From contig JAJEAN010000007.1 of assembly GCA_022822725.1 (NCBI GenBank), positions 1,437,045-1,501,044 of the forward strand: DNA of 64,000 bases. Direction: 5' to 3'. Below the pieces are notes generated by a model. It ran no database searches. It was not told the DNA's origin and worked only from the letters and a program-made list of their open reading frames with translations. Position numbers and translations under genes: made by a program. This DNA is from Candidatus Latescibacterota bacterium (lineage in GTDB: Bacteria > JAAXHH01). Of the stretch, positions 1 through 9,341 are shown in pieces. Numbering within the stretch: position 1 is the first letter of the stretch; each line of letters opens with the position of its first letter.

Positions 1-270
1 CGCCATTTCGGCGAACAGGGCAAGGTCTTCAAGGTCCACTACCGGAACGTGGACCAGCCCCTGCCCCATTTCGTGGAGACCTTCATCGACAACGGGTACT
101 TCGATATGTACAAGGCCGCGCGGGTCCTGGAGGAAACCGGTTTCTACGGGGTCATGATCCCCGACCACATCCCCGAGATGGCGGGAGACGGCCGGATCGG
201 TTACGCCTACTCGATCGCATACATGAAAGCGCATGCCGACCGGGCACGGGCGGAGTGCGCGGCCGCGTAA
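1..270 (+). CDS. uxuA: Mannonate dehydratase, C-terminal part (5' truncated by window)
   Basis: This is the C-terminal 89 residues of a mannonate dehydratase, the TIM-barrel enzyme that dehydrates D-mannonate to 2-keto-3-deoxy-D-gluconate in hexuronate breakdown. The frame is open from the first base. It contains the family's late strands: a VHYRNV motif, then ETFIDNGYFDM, and the PDHIPEM metal-site region followed by GRIGYAYSIAYMKA. The start lies outside the window, so the N-terminal metal ligands cannot be checked. A GTG at 49 is internal and is not the start. It ends 45 bases before xerD. Recognition rests on the conserved C-terminal pattern and is fairly secure. Confidence 0.85.
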   Translation, partial: RHFGEQGKVFKVHYRNVDQPLPHFVETFIDNGYFDMYKAARVLEETGFYGVMIPDHIPEMAGDGRIGYAYSIAYMKAHADRARAECAAA

Positions 271-315
271 GTGCGGCGGACAGGACCGGCGACCGGGGAA
301 GGACCGGCCTGCGTC

Positions 316-1200
316 ATGAATGAACTGAACGATTTCCTCACCCACCTGCTCATCGAACGGGGGCTGTCGCCGAACAGCCACGAGGCGTACCGCCGTGACC
401 TTACCTCCTACAAAAACCACCTTGCCCGGCGCGGGATCGCTTCCTTCCCGGACGCCACGCGCCAGGACGTCCAGGGGTTCATCGCCTACCTGCGTCGCCG
501 CGGGCTTGCGCCTTCGAGCATTGCGCGGCACGTATCGGCTGTACGGATCTTCCACCGTTTCCTCATCGGCGAGGGACTGGCCATGTCAGACCCCACCGAA
601 CACGTCAAGGTACCCAAGCAACCGCGCCGCCTCCCGGTCGTCCTGAACAGGGAGGAGATCAGGACGTTGCTCGAGCAGCCCGACCATACGACGTCGCTTG
701 GACTGCGCGACCGGGCGATCCTGGAGTTCATGTACGCCACCGGCCTGCGGGCGTCAGAGCTACTGGATTTCAGGCGGCCCGATCTCCTCTTCGAAACCGG
801 GCTGGCGCGCATCTTCGGGAAGGGCGGCAAAGAACGCCTGGTTCCCGTAGGCCGCCAGGCGATCAACGTGATCCGGAACTACCTGCACAAGGTGCGTCCC
901 GCCCTGGCATCGCCGAAAAGCGGCGAGGTGCTCTTCCTGAACGCCCGCGGCGGACGGCTGTCCCGCATGGGCCTGTGGAAGATCATGGATACCTACGTGG
1001 AACTGGCCGGCCTCGAAAAGAAAGTCAGTCCCCATACCATGCGTCATTCCTTCGCCACCCATCTCCTGGAAGGCGGCGCCGATCTGCGCGCCGTCCAGGA
1101 AATGCTGGGCCACGTGGACATCGCCACGACCCAGATCTACACGCACGTCGACCGCGAGTACCTCAAGGACGTGTACACCCGGTATCATCCCCGGGGGTAA
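316..1200 (+). CDS. xerD: Site-specific tyrosine recombinase XerD/XerC
   Basis: This 294-residue tyrosine recombinase probably resolves chromosome dimers at dif. Residues 1-90 form the SAM-like core-binding domain ([18 protein letters not shown]). Residues 105-290 form the catalytic domain with a complete active set: Arg145 (TGLRASELL), Lys172 (GKGGKERL), His240 and Arg243 ([12 protein letters not shown]), His266 ([10 protein letters not shown]) and Tyr275 (QIYTHV). I start at the ATG at 316 because family members begin just before this helix and length is then typical (about 295-300). A GTG at 271 in the same frame would add 15 unlike residues. No phage genes or attachment site are adjacent, so a housekeeping role fits better than a mobile integrase. 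The XerC/XerD choice is by overall similarity. Confidence 0.93.
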   Translation: MNELNDFLTHLLIERGLSPNSHEAYRRDLTSYKNHLARRGIASFPDATRQDVQGFIAYLRRRGLAPSSIARHVSAVRIFHRFLIGEGLAMSDPTEHVKVPKQPRRLPVVLNREEIRTLLEQPDHTTSLGLRDRAILEFMYATGLRASELLDFRRPDLLFETGLARIFGKGGKERLVPVGRQAINVIRNYLHKVRPALASPKSGEVLFLNARGGRLSRMGLWKIMDTYVELAGLEKKVSPHTMRHSFATHLLEGGADLRAVQEMLGHVDIATTQIYTHVDREYLKDVYTRYHPRG

Positions 1201-1231
1201 TGCCCGGTTCATAAAGAAGCTATTTAGCGGG

Positions 1232-2830
1232 TTAGCTGGAATTGCTTCCGCGGAAGCGTGGGGTCCGTCTGCCCGCCAGGGCCGCCGCGACAACGGCCAT
1301 CACACAGCAGAACAGGGCGAACACGTCGCCGTAACGGGTGTAGAACGTGAGGCCGCCCCGGTTGGGATGGACATTCGCGACGGTGGTCGTGGCGACCATC
1401 ATCGGCGTTGTGCCGTAGACGGTTCCCGTGGAGGAGATGAACCCCGAAATACCTGTATTCGCCGCGCGGATGATCGGGGTACCGTTTTCCACGGCGCGCA
1501 ACACCGCCATGGAGAAGTGCTGGGCGGGCGCCGACGTGGTCCCGAACCAGGCGTCGTTGGTCATGACCACGAGCACGTCGGCACCGTTCAGCGGAAATCT
1601 CCGGACCAGGTCCGGGAAAATGGATTCGTAGCAGATGACCGTGCCGATACGCATGTCCCGTCCGGTGAGCGGCATCACGGTCAGTTCGTCCCCGGGTGTC
1701 AGATCGCCAATCGCGCCGGTCAACCCGGATAGGAAGGAGAAAAGGCTCGGTATCGGCAGGTATTCACCGAAGGGCACCAGGTGCATTTTGCTGTAGGAGC
1801 TTACGATCCCCCGGTCGGGCAGCAACAGGAAGGCGCTGTTGTATATGTCGTCTTCACCGGACCGGTAACCCAGCGCGCCGGTTAGCAGCGGAACCCCCGC
1901 CTCCTCGGTCAACGCGCGCACCTGTTCGTTGTACGCTTCATAGGCCGGGCTTTCCAGCCAGAAGGTCATCGCCGTCTCGGGGAACACGATGAACTCGGGG
2001 TTCTGGGGCAGAATCGACCGCGTCAGGTCCCGGTAGACGTCCACGGTCCGCTGGACCTCCTCCTTCGACCACTTTATGCCCTGTTCCTTGCTGCCCTGGA
2101 CCACGGCCACCTTTACCGGGGGTGTCATCCGTTCCAGGGCGCGTGCCTGTGAAATCGACCACCATCCGTATCCCGTCGCGCCGATCACGGCCAGCCACGC
2201 CACCGCCATGGCGATCACCGGCGCGCGCCAGGCGGTGCGCTCGCGAAGGGCGATGAAGACCATGGCCAGTGTCGCGTTCACCAGCATGACCAGGAAGCTC
2301 ACGCCGTACACGCCCGTGAAATTCGCGATCTGTATGACGGGAAGGACCTGGTGCTGTGAGTATCCCAGCAATTCCCAGGGAAACCCCGTGAAAACATAGG
2401 TCTGGATGTATTCCAGCGCCGTCCACAGCGCGGCCGCGAACAACGGGAAAAGGGGGGACTTCCAGTCGGCCCGCGCCGCAAACAATCCGAAAATGAAGGC
2501 GTACAGGGCGACCACTGCTGCCACGCCCGCCATGCTGACCAGGCCCAGCGCCAGGTTCAGGCTGCCGTAATTCATGACGGTCTCCATGATCCAATACACC
2601 TTGGCGACGCCAGACACGAACGCGAATACAAGGGCGATCAATGCCACCCTGGTCAAGGTGCCGGAACGGCCCGCGTCGTGCAACGCGATCATGACCGGCA
2701 CGAAGGCGATCCAGGCCAGGGGCCACCAGTCGACCTTGGGTATGCTCAAGAAAATGAACAGGGCGGAACAGAGCGCGAGACCGTATCCGGCGATGGGCGA
2801 TGAGGCGTGGAGACGTTGCATCAGGGGCAT
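1232..2830 (-). CDS. lnt: Apolipoprotein N-acyltransferase
   Basis: Lnt adds the third acyl chain to the N-terminal cysteine of lipoproteins in the inner membrane. The 532-residue product has about seven hydrophobic segments in residues 10-230, followed by a periplasmic nitrilase (CN-hydrolase) domain at about 238-495. All catalytic residues are visible: Glu285 in VFPETAM, Lys348 in [14 protein letters not shown] and Cys400 in [12 protein letters not shown] further C-terminal membrane segment precedes the basic tail. The gene converges on xerD, 31 bases away. The exact start is uncertain: MPLMQRL offers Met1 or Met4. Its presence supports a diderm cell with triacylated lipoproteins, and several lipoprotein signals occur in this window. 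Confidence 0.95.
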   Translation of the reverse strand: MPLMQRLHASSPIAGYGLALCSALFIFLSIPKVDWWPLAWIAFVPVMIALHDAGRSGTLTRVALIALVFAFVSGVAKVYWIMETVMNYGSLNLALGLVSMAGVAAVVALYAFIFGLFAARADWKSPLFPLFAAALWTALEYIQTYVFTGFPWELLGYSQHQVLPVIQIANFTGVYGVSFLVMLVNATLAMVFIALRERTAWRAPVIAMAVAWLAVIGATGYGWWSISQARALERMTPPVKVAVVQGSKEQGIKWSKEEVQRTVDVYRDLTRSILPQNPEFIVFPETAMTFWLESPAYEAYNEQVRALTEEAGVPLLTGALGYRSGEDDIYNSAFLLLPDRGIVSSYSKMHLVPFGEYLPIPSLFSFLSGLTGAIGDLTPGDELTVMPLTGRDMRIGTVICYESIFPDLVRRFPLNGADVLVVMTNDAWFGTTSAPAQHFSMAVLRAVENGTPIIRAANTGISGFISSTGTVYGTTPMMVATTTVANVHPNRGGLTFYTRYGDVFALFCCVMAVVAAALAGRRTPRFRGSNSS

Positions 2831-3077
2831 CGGGGATTTCTCGGAGTTTGGACATCGCGTATTTACGTGACAGGAATCAACACATTTGACCGATGCCTGT
2901 CAACTTCAAGTAGTGGTTTGTGTCCGGCGTCCTGTGTTTCAAAGGGGTTGACCGTACACGGCGGCGGCGTCTACATTTCCGTCGTCGGCTCAAATGAAGA
3001 GTCTGATATGGGACGGTTGATCTGCAAGGTCGAATAGGTATGGGATACATCGATAGGATTACTATTGAGCGAAAACC

Positions 3078-3479
3078 ATGCTGACGGAGAACGAAGTAAT
3101 CTGCGCCGTGACCCGGCATCTGTGTGACAAAGGCTGGCACATCGAAAAAGTCAGTACTACAGGTCAACGTGGATTTGATATTCTGGCGAGAAAAGGGCGA
3201 AAATCTCTGGTTGTGGAAGCTAAGGGAGAGACTTCAAGTAAATGTGGGACCAAGCGATATGGTAAGCCCTTCACTCGAGGCCAAAAGAAGAGCCATGTGG
3301 CAGTCGCCCTTTTTAAAGCGTCGCACGTGATGAGCGGCGGCGAGCATGAGGTTGGAATTGCCTTGCCTTCCGATAATGACCACAGGGAATTGATAGACGT
3401 TATTTCCCCAGCCTTGAAGACGCTTGGTGTAGTCGTGTATTTGGTACATCCTGACCGAAGAGTAGAAGAGGTCAAATAA
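3078..3479 (+). CDS. Orphan PD-(D/E)XK nuclease-like protein
   Basis: This 133-residue protein has the core of a PD-(D/E)XK nuclease fold. There is a glutamate-bearing first helix (MLTENEVICAVTRHL), then RGFDILARKG (Asp34) and LVVEAKGE (Glu47, Lys49), a typical D...ExK metal site. The C-terminal half carries more strand/helix pattern, a histidine-rich turn and an AT-richer codon choice than the flanking genes, which hints at transfer. No methyltransferase or other restriction partner is next to it, so it is an orphan. It could be a restriction or defence nuclease, a Holliday-junction-type enzyme or a repair protein. Fold assignment is moderately secure; function is unknown. Confidence 0.6.
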   Translation: MLTENEVICAVTRHLCDKGWHIEKVSTTGQRGFDILARKGRKSLVVEAKGETSSKCGTKRYGKPFTRGQKKSHVAVALFKASHVMSGGEHEVGIALPSDNDHRELIDVISPALKTLGVVVYLVHPDRRVEEVK

Positions 3480-3581
3480 GGTTCCATAACACCGTAGAAA
3501 GATGCGACTTTAATAAAGTACTTCAAATGTTGTTGATACCATCGCGGATGCGTAGCAACTGCATGCGAGGAGGACCCTGGT

Positions 3582-4568
3582 TTGGACCTATTGCGAATAG
3601 CCGTAATCGGTGTCGGCCGGCTGGGTGAAGCCCATGCCAGGGTGCTGGCAGGCATGCCGGGTATTCATCTCAGTGGCGTGTACGACATTCGCAGCGAGCG
3701 GGCCGAGGAGATTGCCCATCGCTATCGTACGAGAACCTACGGCGGCCTGTCCGAACTCGCGGGGGACGCCGACGCCGTCACCGTGGTCGTGCCCACTACC
3801 GCCCACTGCGAGGTGGCTTCATTCACGCTGTCCCAGGGTCTGCACACCTTCGTGGAAAAACCGATCGCCGCAACCGTCGAAGAAGCCAAACGCCTCGTCG
3901 ATCTGTCGGAATCCCGGGGCCTCGTGCTTCAGGTCGGACATATCGAACGGTTCAACGGCGCTTTCCGGGCCCTGGAAGGCACGGCCGTAACTCCGGGGTT
4001 CATCGAATCGCACCGCCTGGCGTCCTTCGACCCCAGGGGAACGGACGTGTCCGTGGTCCACGACCTGATGATCCACGACATCGATTTGATCCGCTGCCTG
4101 GTCCGGTCGGACCTGGAAAGGGTGGACGCCACCGGGGTCGCAGTGATTTCAGACCAGGTGGATATCGCCAACGCCCGGTTGCAGTTCGCCGACGGTTGCG
4201 TAGCCAACGTCACGGCCAGTCGCATATCCCTTAAGCAGATGCGCAAGATGCGGGTCTTTCAGCGCGATCATTACATTTCGATGGATTTCCTGAAGGGGGA
4301 AAGCGAGATATACCGGTTGGTCGACGAGCCCGGTCCGGGCGGGATCCGGGGATTGAAGATTCCCATAAACACCGGTGACGGCCGCACGAGGCACATCCTG
4401 CGCCAGAAGACGGCGAAGGACAGGACCGAGCCGTTAAAGGCGGAACTCGCCTCCTTCGCCGACGCCGTGCAGAGCGGGTCTCCGCCGCCGGTGACCGGCC
4501 GCGATGGTCTGGAAGCCCTGCGCGTCTCTCTGGTGGTGATCAATCAGATCGACCAGGACCGCCGGTAG
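3582..4568 (+). CDS. Gfo/Idh/MocA oxidoreductase, UDP-GlcNAc 3-dehydrogenase (GnnA)-like
   Basis: This 328-residue NAD(P)-dependent oxidoreductase begins with a Rossmann motif (IAVIGVGRLGEAHARVL). It has the family EKP motif (HTFVEKPIAAT) and the second-domain segment VGHIERFNGAF. The VGHIERFN signature and the HDLMIHDIDL segment are typical of the subgroup that oxidises UDP-GlcNAc at C3 to make 3-amino lipid A precursors (GnnA). That subgroup call is inference, because no gnnB or lpxA is adjacent. The start is TTG at 3582, chosen because GCGAGGAGG lies 7-15 bases upstream and no ATG fits the Rossmann strand. A small envelope-sugar role would sit well beside lnt. Confidence 0.75.
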   Translation: MDLLRIAVIGVGRLGEAHARVLAGMPGIHLSGVYDIRSERAEEIAHRYRTRTYGGLSELAGDADAVTVVVPTTAHCEVASFTLSQGLHTFVEKPIAATVEEAKRLVDLSESRGLVLQVGHIERFNGAFRALEGTAVTPGFIESHRLASFDPRGTDVSVVHDLMIHDIDLIRCLVRSDLERVDATGVAVISDQVDIANARLQFADGCVANVTASRISLKQMRKMRVFQRDHYISMDFLKGESEIYRLVDEPGPGGIRGLKIPINTGDGRTRHILRQKTAKDRTEPLKAELASFADAVQSGSPPPVTGRDGLEALRVSLVVINQIDQDRR

Positions 4569-4660
4569 AATCAACCTGGTCGCCTACACATGTACCATGT
4601 AAGGATACAAGCTGAAAATCGTCCGGCAGACCCAACGGTGGAACACGACTCTCGGACTAG

Positions 4661-4700
4661 TAGCACGTTTCCCGAATAGGTAGCACGATTCACGATATGG
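4661..4700 (+). repeat. Degenerate tandem pair, 2 x 20 bp
   Basis: Two head-to-tail copies beginning TAGCACG match at 15 of 20 positions. The second copy contains the ATG (4697) of the downstream methyltransferase gene. It is one of many short tandem duplications in this window and is among the more diverged ones. Confidence 0.45.
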
Positions 4701-5266
4701 ATATCCGCACCGCCGTCTTCGCGTCCCGAAGCTATACACCCATCCCGCTCCTGATCGCGGTCCTGATCATGGCCGACCCCGGCCCGATGACCTTCGTTAC
4801 CGGCGGGCTGCTGGTGCTGATCGGGGAATCCATACGCCTGTGGGCGGTCGGTTACGCGGGCTCCGCCACCCGTACCCGTCACGTCGGAGCGCCGTCGCTC
4901 ATCACCAACGGCCCCTATGGCCGGGTACGCAATCCGCTGTATGTCGGCAATTTCGTGCTGAGTCTCGGCCTGTGTGTCATGGCCTGGGCCTGGATGCCTT
5001 ACATGATCGGGATCTTCGTCGCCGCCTTCGGCATTCAGTACGGTCTCATCGTATCGCTGGAGGAGGAAAGTCTGCGGAAAATCTTCGGGGCACCATACGA
5101 AGCATACCTCGCGGCGGTACCCCGTTTCCTGCCTCGATTCACCGAATACTCCGCGGGGCAACCGGCGCGGTATGATATCTGCGCCGCCCTGTGCAGCGAA
5201 AGACGGACCTTTCAGTCCACGGCCGTGGTAGTGGCCGCCATCGCTGCGCGCTGGTATTGGGGCTAG
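4697..5266 (+). CDS. ICMT-like membrane methyltransferase family protein
   Basis: This 189-residue membrane protein belongs to the isoprenylcysteine carboxyl methyltransferase / phospholipid methyltransferase-like family. It has hydrophobic segments at about 14-50 and 98-130. The SAM-binding hallmark is present as NGPYGRVRNPLYVGNF, followed by a conserved EEESLRKIFG..YEAY..AVPRFLP tail. In bacteria these enzymes methylate small membrane-associated acceptors; the substrate here is unknown. The C-terminal 30 residues (about 160-189) run on past the usual family end and look unrelated. There is no clear ribosome-binding site before the ATG, so the start is tentative. A second member of the family lies at 19072. 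Confidence 0.75.
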   Translation: MDIRTAVFASRSYTPIPLLIAVLIMADPGPMTFVTGGLLVLIGESIRLWAVGYAGSATRTRHVGAPSLITNGPYGRVRNPLYVGNFVLSLGLCVMAWAWMPYMIGIFVAAFGIQYGLIVSLEEESLRKIFGAPYEAYLAAVPRFLPRFTEYSAGQPARYDICAALCSERRTFQSTAVVVAAIAARWYWG

Positions 5267-5294
5267 CTGGGATCGGGATCGGGCCAGGCTGCTC

Positions 5295-5801
5295 TCAGGA
5301 TTTCGTTTCCACCCGGCCTACTCCGTTCAGGGTCCGTTCATGCGATGTGCACCGAAGGAGATCGCCGTTCTGTCCGGTCGGACCGGACGGATCCTGAAGG
5401 TCCGTCGAACCCGCCGAGCCCGTAGAGTCCGGGCGGTCCGTCGAGTTCGGGCGGTCCGGGCGGTCCGCTGAATCGGCAGAAGTGGCGCCTTTCTGCTTGT
5501 CGGGCCGCTTCTGTACGCTTACGCCCGAGGTCCCGTGCAGCAGGCTGAGCAATGCGACGAGCGCCACGAGAAGGACGACCGGCCACCAGGGTACGTTGGA
5601 CATCATCCGCACCGAGTCCGGTCCGGACTGGAACAGCAGTCCGTAGATCAGGACGGGACCGAGGATGATCAGCAAGGCGACTCCCACGACGCAAACCACC
5701 TGGGACCAGGCGGGATTGCGCTGAAGAAACCGCGTTATGCCGGACACTCCGTGTGCTCTTTTCATGGGTCGTTCCCGTGTAGCTAACGTGTACATTGGCA
5801 T
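5295..5801 (-). CDS. Small two-helix membrane protein with low-complexity Pro/Ser/Asp tail
   Basis: No family is recognised. The 168-residue frame has two hydrophobic segments (VVCVVGVALLIILGPVLIYG and PVVLLVALVALLSLLHG). A hydrophilic tail follows, made of repeated Asp-Arg-Pro, Ser-Thr-Asp and Gly-Ser units and encoded by a GC-rich 18-bp-period repeat at about 5425-5467. I place the start at the ATG at 5801 because GAGGTGGGAG stands 5-14 bases upstream; an ATG at 5765 is possible. The open frame continues far upstream through hisB, but that part is antisense shadow. It diverges from hisB. The membrane core looks real; the tail may be repeat-driven. Confidence 0.5.
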   Translation of the reverse strand: MPMYTLATRERPMKRAHGVSGITRFLQRNPAWSQVVCVVGVALLIILGPVLIYGLLFQSGPDSVRMMSNVPWWPVVLLVALVALLSLLHGTSGVSVQKRPDKQKGATSADSADRPDRPNSTDRPDSTGSAGSTDLQDPSGPTGQNGDLLRCTSHERTLNGVGRVETKS

Positions 5802-5907
5802 TCGTCTCCCACCTCTCACCGGGGTGGATGCACATAAGTTCAAAAAGGCAATCGTTAAGATCAGGTGAAGGTCCGCAGGAGCCTTTAAGCGCGACGATAC
5901 ACACGTC

Positions 5908-5955
5908 GGTACGCCGGCCTGTACGCAGGCTGGTACGCACGCTGGTACGCAGGCC
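5908..5955. repeat. Tandem repeat, 4 x 12 bp
   Basis: Four contiguous 12-bp units follow the pattern GGTACGCNNGCT (units at 5908, 5920, 5932 and 5944). They lie in the intergenic space between the reverse small membrane protein gene and hisB. Each unit contains GTACGC, giving regularly spaced self-complementary GTAC. It ends eight bases before the hisB -35 box, so it could affect promoter activity if copy number varies. Confidence 0.8.
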
Positions 5956-5963
5956 GGAACCTC

Positions 5964-5992
5964 TTGACAATCCCGGCCCCCGCGTCTACTGT
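5964..5992 (+). promoter_or_regulatory. Sigma-70-type promoter for hisB
   Basis: A perfect TTGACA (5964-5969) and TACTGT (5987-5992) are separated by 17 bases. Transcription would start near 6000, giving a leader of about 60 bases before the GTG start of hisB. Confidence 0.6.
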
Positions 5993-6059
5993 AACAGGTC
6001 GAACCTGACGCAAATCGCCAGAACGACTTCCGGCAACTCACCATCGCATTGGGGAATAC

Positions 6060-6647
6060 GTGCCTCGCACCGCCACGGTAACGCGCGAAACCCTGGAAAC
6101 CCGCATCGAACTGACCCTGAACCTCGAGGGCGACGGACGGCTCACCGGAGAAACCGGCATCGGTTTCTTCGACCACATGCTGGGCAGTTTCGTCAAACAC
6201 GGCGGGTTCGATCTCGAGCTTGCCTGCACCGGCGATTTGCATATAGACGATCATCACACGGTGGAAGACGTGGGGATCTGCCTGGGCCAGGCCATCGCCC
6301 AGGCGGTCGGCGACGGATCGGGCATTACGCGATTCGGCCACGCTTACGCCCCCCTGGACGAAGCGCTGGCGCGGGCGGTCTTCGATGTAAGTGGCCGCGC
6401 CCACCTGGCGTTCGACGCCGATTTCTCGCGTTCCTCGGTCGGTGATTTCAGCACGGAAATGGTGCGGGAGTTCTTCGGGGCCCTCGTGCATCACGGACGC
6501 GTCACCCTGCACATCGCCCTGCTCTCTGGCGTGAACGCCCATCACCAGGTCGAGGCGGTCTTCAAGGCGGCGGCCAGGGCGCTGCGCCAGGCTGTGGCCC
6601 TGGACGACCGGGTATCCGGCGTGCCGTCAACCAAGGGCAGTCTTTAG
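6060..6647 (+). CDS. hisB: Imidazoleglycerol-phosphate dehydratase
   Basis: HisB dehydrates imidazole-glycerol phosphate to imidazole-acetol phosphate in histidine synthesis. The 195-residue protein is the monofunctional type, without the N-terminal phosphatase found in E. coli HisB. Its duplicated metal sites are complete: FFDHML near the N-terminus, DDHHTVEDVG in the first repeat, and NAHHQVEAVFK in the second, plus the SGRAHLAFDA strand. The end KGSL is typical. The start is GTG at 6060, which begins the conserved first strand, with GGGGAA just upstream. It is isolated from other his genes except a hisC-like gene 2.7 kb downstream, and it heads a forward gene run. Confidence 0.96.
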   Translation: MPRTATVTRETLETRIELTLNLEGDGRLTGETGIGFFDHMLGSFVKHGGFDLELACTGDLHIDDHHTVEDVGICLGQAIAQAVGDGSGITRFGHAYAPLDEALARAVFDVSGRAHLAFDADFSRSSVGDFSTEMVREFFGALVHHGRVTLHIALLSGVNAHHQVEAVFKAAARALRQAVALDDRVSGVPSTKGSL

Positions 6648-6690
6648 CCGCACTACGAGAAATGTACCTACATAACACTCACGGGTAGTC

Positions 6691-7734
6691 ATGCGCATTG
6701 ACGAACTGGACACGCCGGCCTATACGGTCGACCTTGACGTGATGGAGCGGAACATCGCGTCGATGGCTCAGCACTGCCGCGATCTCGACATCGCCCTCCG
6801 CTGCCACACCAAAAGCCACAAGATTCCGGAAATCGCCCACCGCCAGGTCGGGGCCGGCGCGATCGGCATTTGCTGCCAGAAACTCGGCGAAGCGGAAGTC
6901 ATGGCCGCCGCGGGCATCGAGAATATCCTGGTCCCCTACAACATCGTGGGCGCCCGGAAGGTCGAACGCCTGACCCGCGTCGCCAGGCGTACCGAGATCA
7001 CCGTGGCCGTCGATGACGACATCACGGCACGGGGGATTTCGGACCGGGCCGAAATCGACGGCTGCCGCGTAAATGTGATCATCGAACTGGATACGGGCAC
7101 GAAACGGTGCGGCGTGCAGTCGCCCGAAGCGGCGGCAACGTTGGCCGAACGCATCATGGACCTGCGCGGCCTGGCATTCAAAGGCGTCATGGTCTTCCCC
7201 AGCCGTCCCGAGGCAAAGAGCTTCCTGCGGGAGACCGTGGAACGGATCACCGAAAAGGGCATCCCCATCGAGATCATCAGCGGAGGCGGTACCGGCGGCG
7301 AGCAGACCTCCAGGAACCTGGGCTGTACCGAGACCCGCAGCGGATCCTACATCTGGGAGGGAATGAGCCGTATCGGAAACTCCGACATGCTCAACGCCGA
7401 ACGTTGCGCCTGCCGCATGATCTGTACCGTGGTAAGTACTCCGACACCGGACCGCATTATCATCGACGGTGGCATGAAGACCTTCGCCAGCTATCCGCCC
7501 ACGCCCTACGGACATATCATCGAACATCCCGAGGCACAGATCAACGGGATGTCCGTGGAACACGGCCACGTGGACGTATCCCGCTGCGCGCACAGGTTCA
7601 AGGTCGGCGAGCGCCTGTCGGTGATTCCCCTGCACCAGGAGATGGCCCTCAACCTGCACGACGAGCTCAACGGCGTCCGGGGAGACCAGGTGGAAGTCAT
7701 CTGGCCCGTGGCCGGCCGGGGTAAAGTGAAATAG
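6691..7734 (+). CDS. D-threonine aldolase / D-serine dehydratase-like PLP enzyme
   Basis: This 347-residue protein is a fold-type III (alanine racemase N-domain) PLP enzyme of the D-threonine aldolase/DSD1 group, which cleaves or dehydrates D-hydroxy amino acids. It begins DELDTPAYTVDLDVMERNI. The PLP lysine is Lys41 in RCHTKSHK, the usual position of the family's KTHK. A glycine-rich phosphate loop ISGGGTGGE is present in the middle. The C-terminal segment MALNLHDELNG holds His and Asp equivalents of the divalent-metal site. The next gene is an NSS symporter 27 bases downstream, suggesting import and breakdown of an amino acid. The exact substrate cannot be read from the sequence. Confidence 0.85.
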   Translation: MRIDELDTPAYTVDLDVMERNIASMAQHCRDLDIALRCHTKSHKIPEIAHRQVGAGAIGICCQKLGEAEVMAAAGIENILVPYNIVGARKVERLTRVARRTEITVAVDDDITARGISDRAEIDGCRVNVIIELDTGTKRCGVQSPEAAATLAERIMDLRGLAFKGVMVFPSRPEAKSFLRETVERITEKGIPIEIISGGGTGGEQTSRNLGCTETRSGSYIWEGMSRIGNSDMLNAERCACRMICTVVSTPTPDRIIIDGGMKTFASYPPTPYGHIIEHPEAQINGMSVEHGHVDVSRCAHRFKVGERLSVIPLHQEMALNLHDELNGVRGDQVEVIWPVAGRGKVK

Positions 7735-7761
7735 CCGCCAGTAAACCGGAAGGAGTGCTTG

Positions 7762-9306
7762 ATGTCCGTAACGAAGGTAAGGGAAGTCTGGAAAAGCCGC
7801 CTGGGCCTGATCATGGCCATGGCGGGCAACGCCATCGGCCTGGGCAATTTCCTGCGGTTTCCCGTACAGGCAGCCGCCAATGGCGGCGGCGCCTTCATGA
7901 TCCCTTATTTCATCGCCTTCCTGGTCGTGGGCATCCCCATGATGTGGGTGGAATGGAGCGTGGGAAGGTTCGGCGGAAAGCACGGCCACGGCACCACACC
8001 GGGCATCATGTACCGGCTGTGGAAACACCCGGCCGCCAAGTACATCGGCGTGCTCGGTATCGCGGCGCCGGTGGCTTTCGCCCTCTACTACTCCTACGTG
8101 CAGTCCTGGACCCTGGCCTACAGCTTCTTCTCCCTGACCGGCCAGTACTTCGGCATCACTACCCAGGAGGAGATGGGCACTTTCCTGAGCAGCTTCCAGG
8201 GCATCACCGAGAGTTCCTACTTCAGCGGTCTCGGCACCGCGTACATCTTCTTCGTGATCAACCTGGGCATTGTGTTCTGGGTACTGTCCCGCGGCGTGGT
8301 CCGGGGCATAGAGACCCTGGCCAAGTTCGCCATGCCCATGCTGCTTGTATTCGCCATCATCCTGGTCGCAAGGGTGTTCACCCTGGGCACACCGGACCCG
8401 GCCTTTCCGGACCGCAGCGTCATGGCCGGCTTCGCCTGGATATGGAACCCGGACATCAGCCGCCTGTCCGAAGCCAGCGTGTGGCTCGCGGCGGCGGGAC
8501 AGATCTTCTTCTCGCTGGGTATCGGCATCGGCAGCATGCAGTGCTACGCGAGTTACGTCCGCGCCCGGCAGGACGTCGCCCTGACCGGACTCACGACCTC
8601 CATGAGCAACGGGTTCGCCGAGGTGGTGCTTGGCAGTTCCATCGCCATCCCGGTGGCCGTGGCCTTTTTCGGGGTCACCGCCACCGAAGCCATCGCGACG
8701 GGCGGCTCCTACGACCTTGGCTTCCAGTCCATGCCCCTGATCTTCCAGCAGCTGCCCTTCGGACAGTTCATCGGCACGCTCTGGTTCGGCCTGTTGTTCT
8801 TCGCCGGGATCACCTCGACCGTTGCCCTGACCCAGCCGCCCATGGCCTTCCTCCAGGACGAGATGGGATGGTCGCGCAAGAAGGCCGCGCTACTCGTTAT
8901 TTCCGTCCTGTTCATCTTTGGAAACTTCATCGCCTTCCACATCCAGCATGGCGTGATCGATGAATTCGATTTCTGGATCGGAACGGTGGGGCTGGTCGTC
9001 TTCTCCTTCCTCGAAGTCATCATCTTCGCCTGGATCTTCGGCATGGACAAAGCCTGGGACGAGATCACCGAAGGCGCGGCGATCCGGATCCCGCGCATTT
9101 TCTACTACATGATCAAGTACGTCACGCCCGTCTCGCTGGCGATCCTGCTGGTCGTGTGGACCTACCAGGCCGGATTCGACCTGCTCCTGCTTCGGAACGC
9201 GGACCCCGTTGATCTTCCCTATCTGCTGCTCACCCGCGGGATCATCGTGGCGCTGATTCTAGTGGGGATTTTCCAGGTGCGGCGCGTTTCGAAGAACTGG
9301 GACTGA
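7762..9306 (+). CDS. Sodium-dependent symporter of the NSS (SNF) family
   Basis: This 514-residue transporter belongs to the neurotransmitter:sodium symporter family (LeuT fold), which imports amino acids or related amines with sodium. The diagnostic TM1 motif is GNAIGLGNFLRFP, close to the family consensus, followed by TM2 with AFMIPYFIAFLVVGIPMMW. About 12 membrane segments are visible. TM6 and TM8 regions (FSLGIGIGSMQCYASYV and FAGITSTVALTQPP) fit the sodium-site pattern. I use the ATG at 7762, not the TTG before it, because GGAAGGAG sits 7-14 bases upstream. Its place between a D-amino-acid PLP enzyme and an aminotransferase suggests an amino-acid substrate. Confidence 0.9.
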   Translation: MSVTKVREVWKSRLGLIMAMAGNAIGLGNFLRFPVQAAANGGGAFMIPYFIAFLVVGIPMMWVEWSVGRFGGKHGHGTTPGIMYRLWKHPAAKYIGVLGIAAPVAFALYYSYVQSWTLAYSFFSLTGQYFGITTQEEMGTFLSSFQGITESSYFSGLGTAYIFFVINLGIVFWVLSRGVVRGIETLAKFAMPMLLVFAIILVARVFTLGTPDPAFPDRSVMAGFAWIWNPDISRLSEASVWLAAAGQIFFSLGIGIGSMQCYASYVRARQDVALTGLTTSMSNGFAEVVLGSSIAIPVAVAFFGVTATEAIATGGSYDLGFQSMPLIFQQLPFGQFIGTLWFGLLFFAGITSTVALTQPPMAFLQDEMGWSRKKAALLVISVLFIFGNFIAFHIQHGVIDEFDFWIGTVGLVVFSFLEVIIFAWIFGMDKAWDEITEGAAIRIPRIFYYMIKYVTPVSLAILLVVWTYQAGFDLLLLRNADPVDLPYLLLTRGIIVALILVGIFQVRRVSKNWD

Positions 9307-9341
9307 GATCGAAGTCATGGAGCTGATGGTGTGGAATCACT

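Noticed and set aside
316-1200. XerD-like gene as a phage or integron integrase
   Set aside because: It is flanked by housekeeping and metabolic genes, with no phage genes, attC-like sites or cassettes.
2807-3037. 76-residue ORF between lnt and the nuclease-like gene
   Set aside because: It overlaps the lnt start antisense, lacks a ribosome-binding site and shows no domain; the gap probably holds promoters only.
5802-6545. Upstream extension of the reverse small membrane protein through hisB
   Set aside because: It is antisense to the well-conserved hisB gene and runs through the 12-bp repeat (Val-Pro-Ala-Cys units); only the part after the ribosome-binding site at 5801 is kept.
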